Assembly (NCBI RefSeq): GCF_040412425.1 | Contig: NC_089743.1 | Coordinates: forward strand, 88,775,971 to 88,839,970 | Direction: 5' to 3' | Length of the DNA stretch: 64,000 nucleotides | Source of the DNA: Macrobrachium rosenbergii | Lineage: Eukaryota; Arthropoda; Malacostraca; Decapoda; Palaemonidae | Shown here: one piece after another, positions 62,666-64,000 of the stretch | Layout of the letters: the number at the start of each line of letters is the position of its first letter | Numbering within the stretch: the first letter of the stretch is position 1 | The notes under the pieces: generated by a model | Told to the model about the DNA's origin: nothing | The model's database searches: none | What the model saw: the letters and a program-made list of their open reading frames with translations, nothing else | Made by a program: the position numbers and the translations under genes

Positions 62666-62952
62666 AAAGGACCCGATGGTACAAGGATTTTGGGGATTAA
62701 TTTTAGGTTCAGTGCAGGCAGTTCTCTCTGATAGATTAAACATTTTTTCCTAAAATTATCGTCATGTAGGTAAGAGGGAATTGCAAACATTTCATTTTTG
62801 TGTTTGTGTGGATGGTCGTTGGGTTGTTTCATTTTGATTTAAAAACCTGTTTAAAGCCCTGAAAAAGAGCTTTTGAGGAAAACAGTTGTTTTTAAGTAGT
62901 TAGCAAGGGTTACGATCTCTTCATGGAAGGTCATCAGCTTTTTCAAGCTCAA
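62666..62952. other. Spacer between the PLE arms
   Basis: Single-copy centre of the inverted repeat. On the minus strand KLMTFHEEIVTLANYLKT-like sequence can be read near 62880-62945 in continuation of the left side. This could be PLE-derived linker sequence, but no motif confirms it. Confidence 0.4.
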
Positions 62953-63616
62953 GGACAAAGTGAGTCCGTTGTTTACATCAACGTCTGTTAAGTATACTTG
63001 CAGGTGTAACCAGGGGACTTACGTTGGATGTACCAGGAACTGCTGAGGTACGCATAGACGCCCATAGAGGTTGGCTTCCAGACCGGGGTAGATTGTCCAA
63101 CCGGAACAATCCAACACAGAGGAATCATTCAGTATACAAAACAATCATTGACAGCAAGACTTTCGAATAATAGGACAAACACAGAAAGACGGTGATAACA
63201 ACCTTAGAATCTATAATGATAAAATTAACGGTTCCATCATTGAACACCCAAACATCATCCACTCAGCTGTTTGTTGTGATGGTCCTATTGCCATATTGTT
63301 ACCTTGTTTCTCCCTTTTATCTATTTGTGTTTTAATTTGTATTTTCAACCATGCAATAGTCTTGTTTTAGCTCCCCGTCTGGGTAGGTCTTTCTTTTAGT
63401 GTCATGGGGCCTCTGATATTTTTAAAAAATTAGCATTTTAAATGAGGCAATGCTACAGTGTTTTAATCAGTTGTTGTAATAAATCTTTTTATGATAATTA
63501 TTGAGTCAAACTCGCTGTTTTCAGCCTTGAAAATGCAACAATGTAGTTGTGAAACGTCGGCATTAGGAATAAACTATCAGCTGTATTGAGTGCCTTTCCT
63601 GGACGCCTACGAGTTA
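62953..63616 (+). pseudogene. PLE GIY-YIG endonuclease end, plus-strand arm
   Basis: KYTCRCNQGTYVGCTRNC is encoded at 62990-63043 and stops at TGA 63044. It has the C-x-C...G-x-Y-V-G-x-T-x-R pattern that opens the GIY-YIG endonuclease of Penelope-like elements, which nicks DNA for target-primed insertion. After the stop and frame changes, HRRP and later KTIIDSKTF follow, as in the rest of that domain. From about 63250 the arm is non-coding and ends near 63616 with CTGGACGCCTACGAGTTA. Different PLE subfamily from the 42-kb remnant, judged by the motif sequence. Confidence 0.8.
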
Positions 63617-63644
63617 TGATTTCGGAGCTGCAGCTCTGATGTTG

Positions 63645-63647
63645 GAG

Positions 63648-63670
<23 letters not shown>
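63645..63670. repeat. Short (TA)n
   Basis: About 12 TA units just beyond the PLE arm. Confidence 0.85.
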
Positions 63671-63678
<8 letters not shown>

Positions 63679-63826
63679 TACCTGTACAATATTCAGCTCA
63701 TTTGCATGATAAAATATTTAAAATAAAATCCTGTGTACAGTTACTACACATTTAACCTCTACTGAGTCAGCAATGGACCACCTGACAAAGTACTATCCTT
63801 TGAACAAACTTACAACTGTGTACTTG

Positions 63827-63946
<120 letters not shown>

Positions 63947-64000
63947 CCGTATATATATACAATATATATATATCAAAATTATATCGGTATATCTCCGTTA

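Larger units (their letters stand above)
61974..63616. mobile_element. Head-to-head pair of Penelope-like element 3' ends
   Basis: The left arm (61974-62665) and right arm (62953-63616) are reverse complements over more than 650 bp with small indels, around a 287-bp unique centre. Each arm carries the C-terminal endonuclease region near the centre and a non-coding 3' part outward, ending in CTCGTAGGCGTCCAGGAAAG or its complement. PLEs are known for terminal repeats and inverted or truncated copies, so one rearranged insertion or two opposing insertions are both possible. Outer left edge meets (TA)n; outer right edge is followed by GATTTCGGAGCTGCAGCTC and (TA)n. Confidence 0.8.

Overview
The window looks like non-genic nuclear DNA from an arthropod, most likely a decapod crustacean (prawn, shrimp or crab type). 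The reasons are the very high density of long (GA)n, (TA)n and (CA)n microsatellites, a tRNA-derived SINE present in nine copies, and several dispersed repeats I recognise from memory as common in decapod genomes. No database was consulted. I found no convincing host protein-coding gene. Every long open frame is either microsatellite or minisatellite translation, or a decayed transposon fragment. No prokaryotic gene arrangement, CRISPR array or intact RNA gene is visible.

Layout. 0-3.9 kb: two SINE copies, a tRNA-like head and microsatellites. 3.9-4.8 kb: a hairpin-rich dispersed repeat followed directly by a short element with terminal inverted repeats. 5.6-5.9 kb: another dispersed repeat. 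7.4-8.9 kb: a pair of inverted arms enclosing a small inverted-repeat element and part of a palindromic repeat. 9.56-13.89 kb: a nearly full-length but dead Ty3/gypsy LTR retrotransposon (LTR, primer-binding site, gag, protease, reverse transcriptase, RNase H, integrase, polypurine tract, LTR). 14.2-15.0 kb: a non-LTR (LINE) fragment, with relatives at 33.0 kb and 44.8-46.0 kb. 16.0-17.6 kb: two minisatellites. 18.27-18.48 kb: a strong palindrome. 24.8-25.1 kb: a 46-bp tandem array whose unit is itself a hairpin. 31.3-31.7 kb: a 53-bp array. 42.1-43.15 kb: a Penelope-like element (PLE) remnant on the minus strand. 49.86-50.18 kb: a 30-bp minisatellite. 51.5-52.2 kb: a SINE inserted into a short-period repeat. 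53.1-54.8 kb: a 1.7-kb degenerate satellite of about 44 bp period. 61.97-63.62 kb: two copies of a PLE endonuclease end facing each other as a large inverted repeat.

How the parts relate. The window is a record of successive insertions. LINE and PLE enzymes are the plausible source of retroposition. The SINEs are non-autonomous passengers, and two copies keep exact 12-13 bp target-site duplications. All autonomous elements seen here carry disabling changes: stops, frameshifts, an altered catalytic motif in the gypsy reverse transcriptase, and a deletion at the PLE catalytic motif. I saw no clearly new biological system. The items most worth checking are the head-to-head PLE, the hairpin-unit array, the (GA)n tract occupying the gypsy polypurine-tract position, and the inverted-repeat elements.
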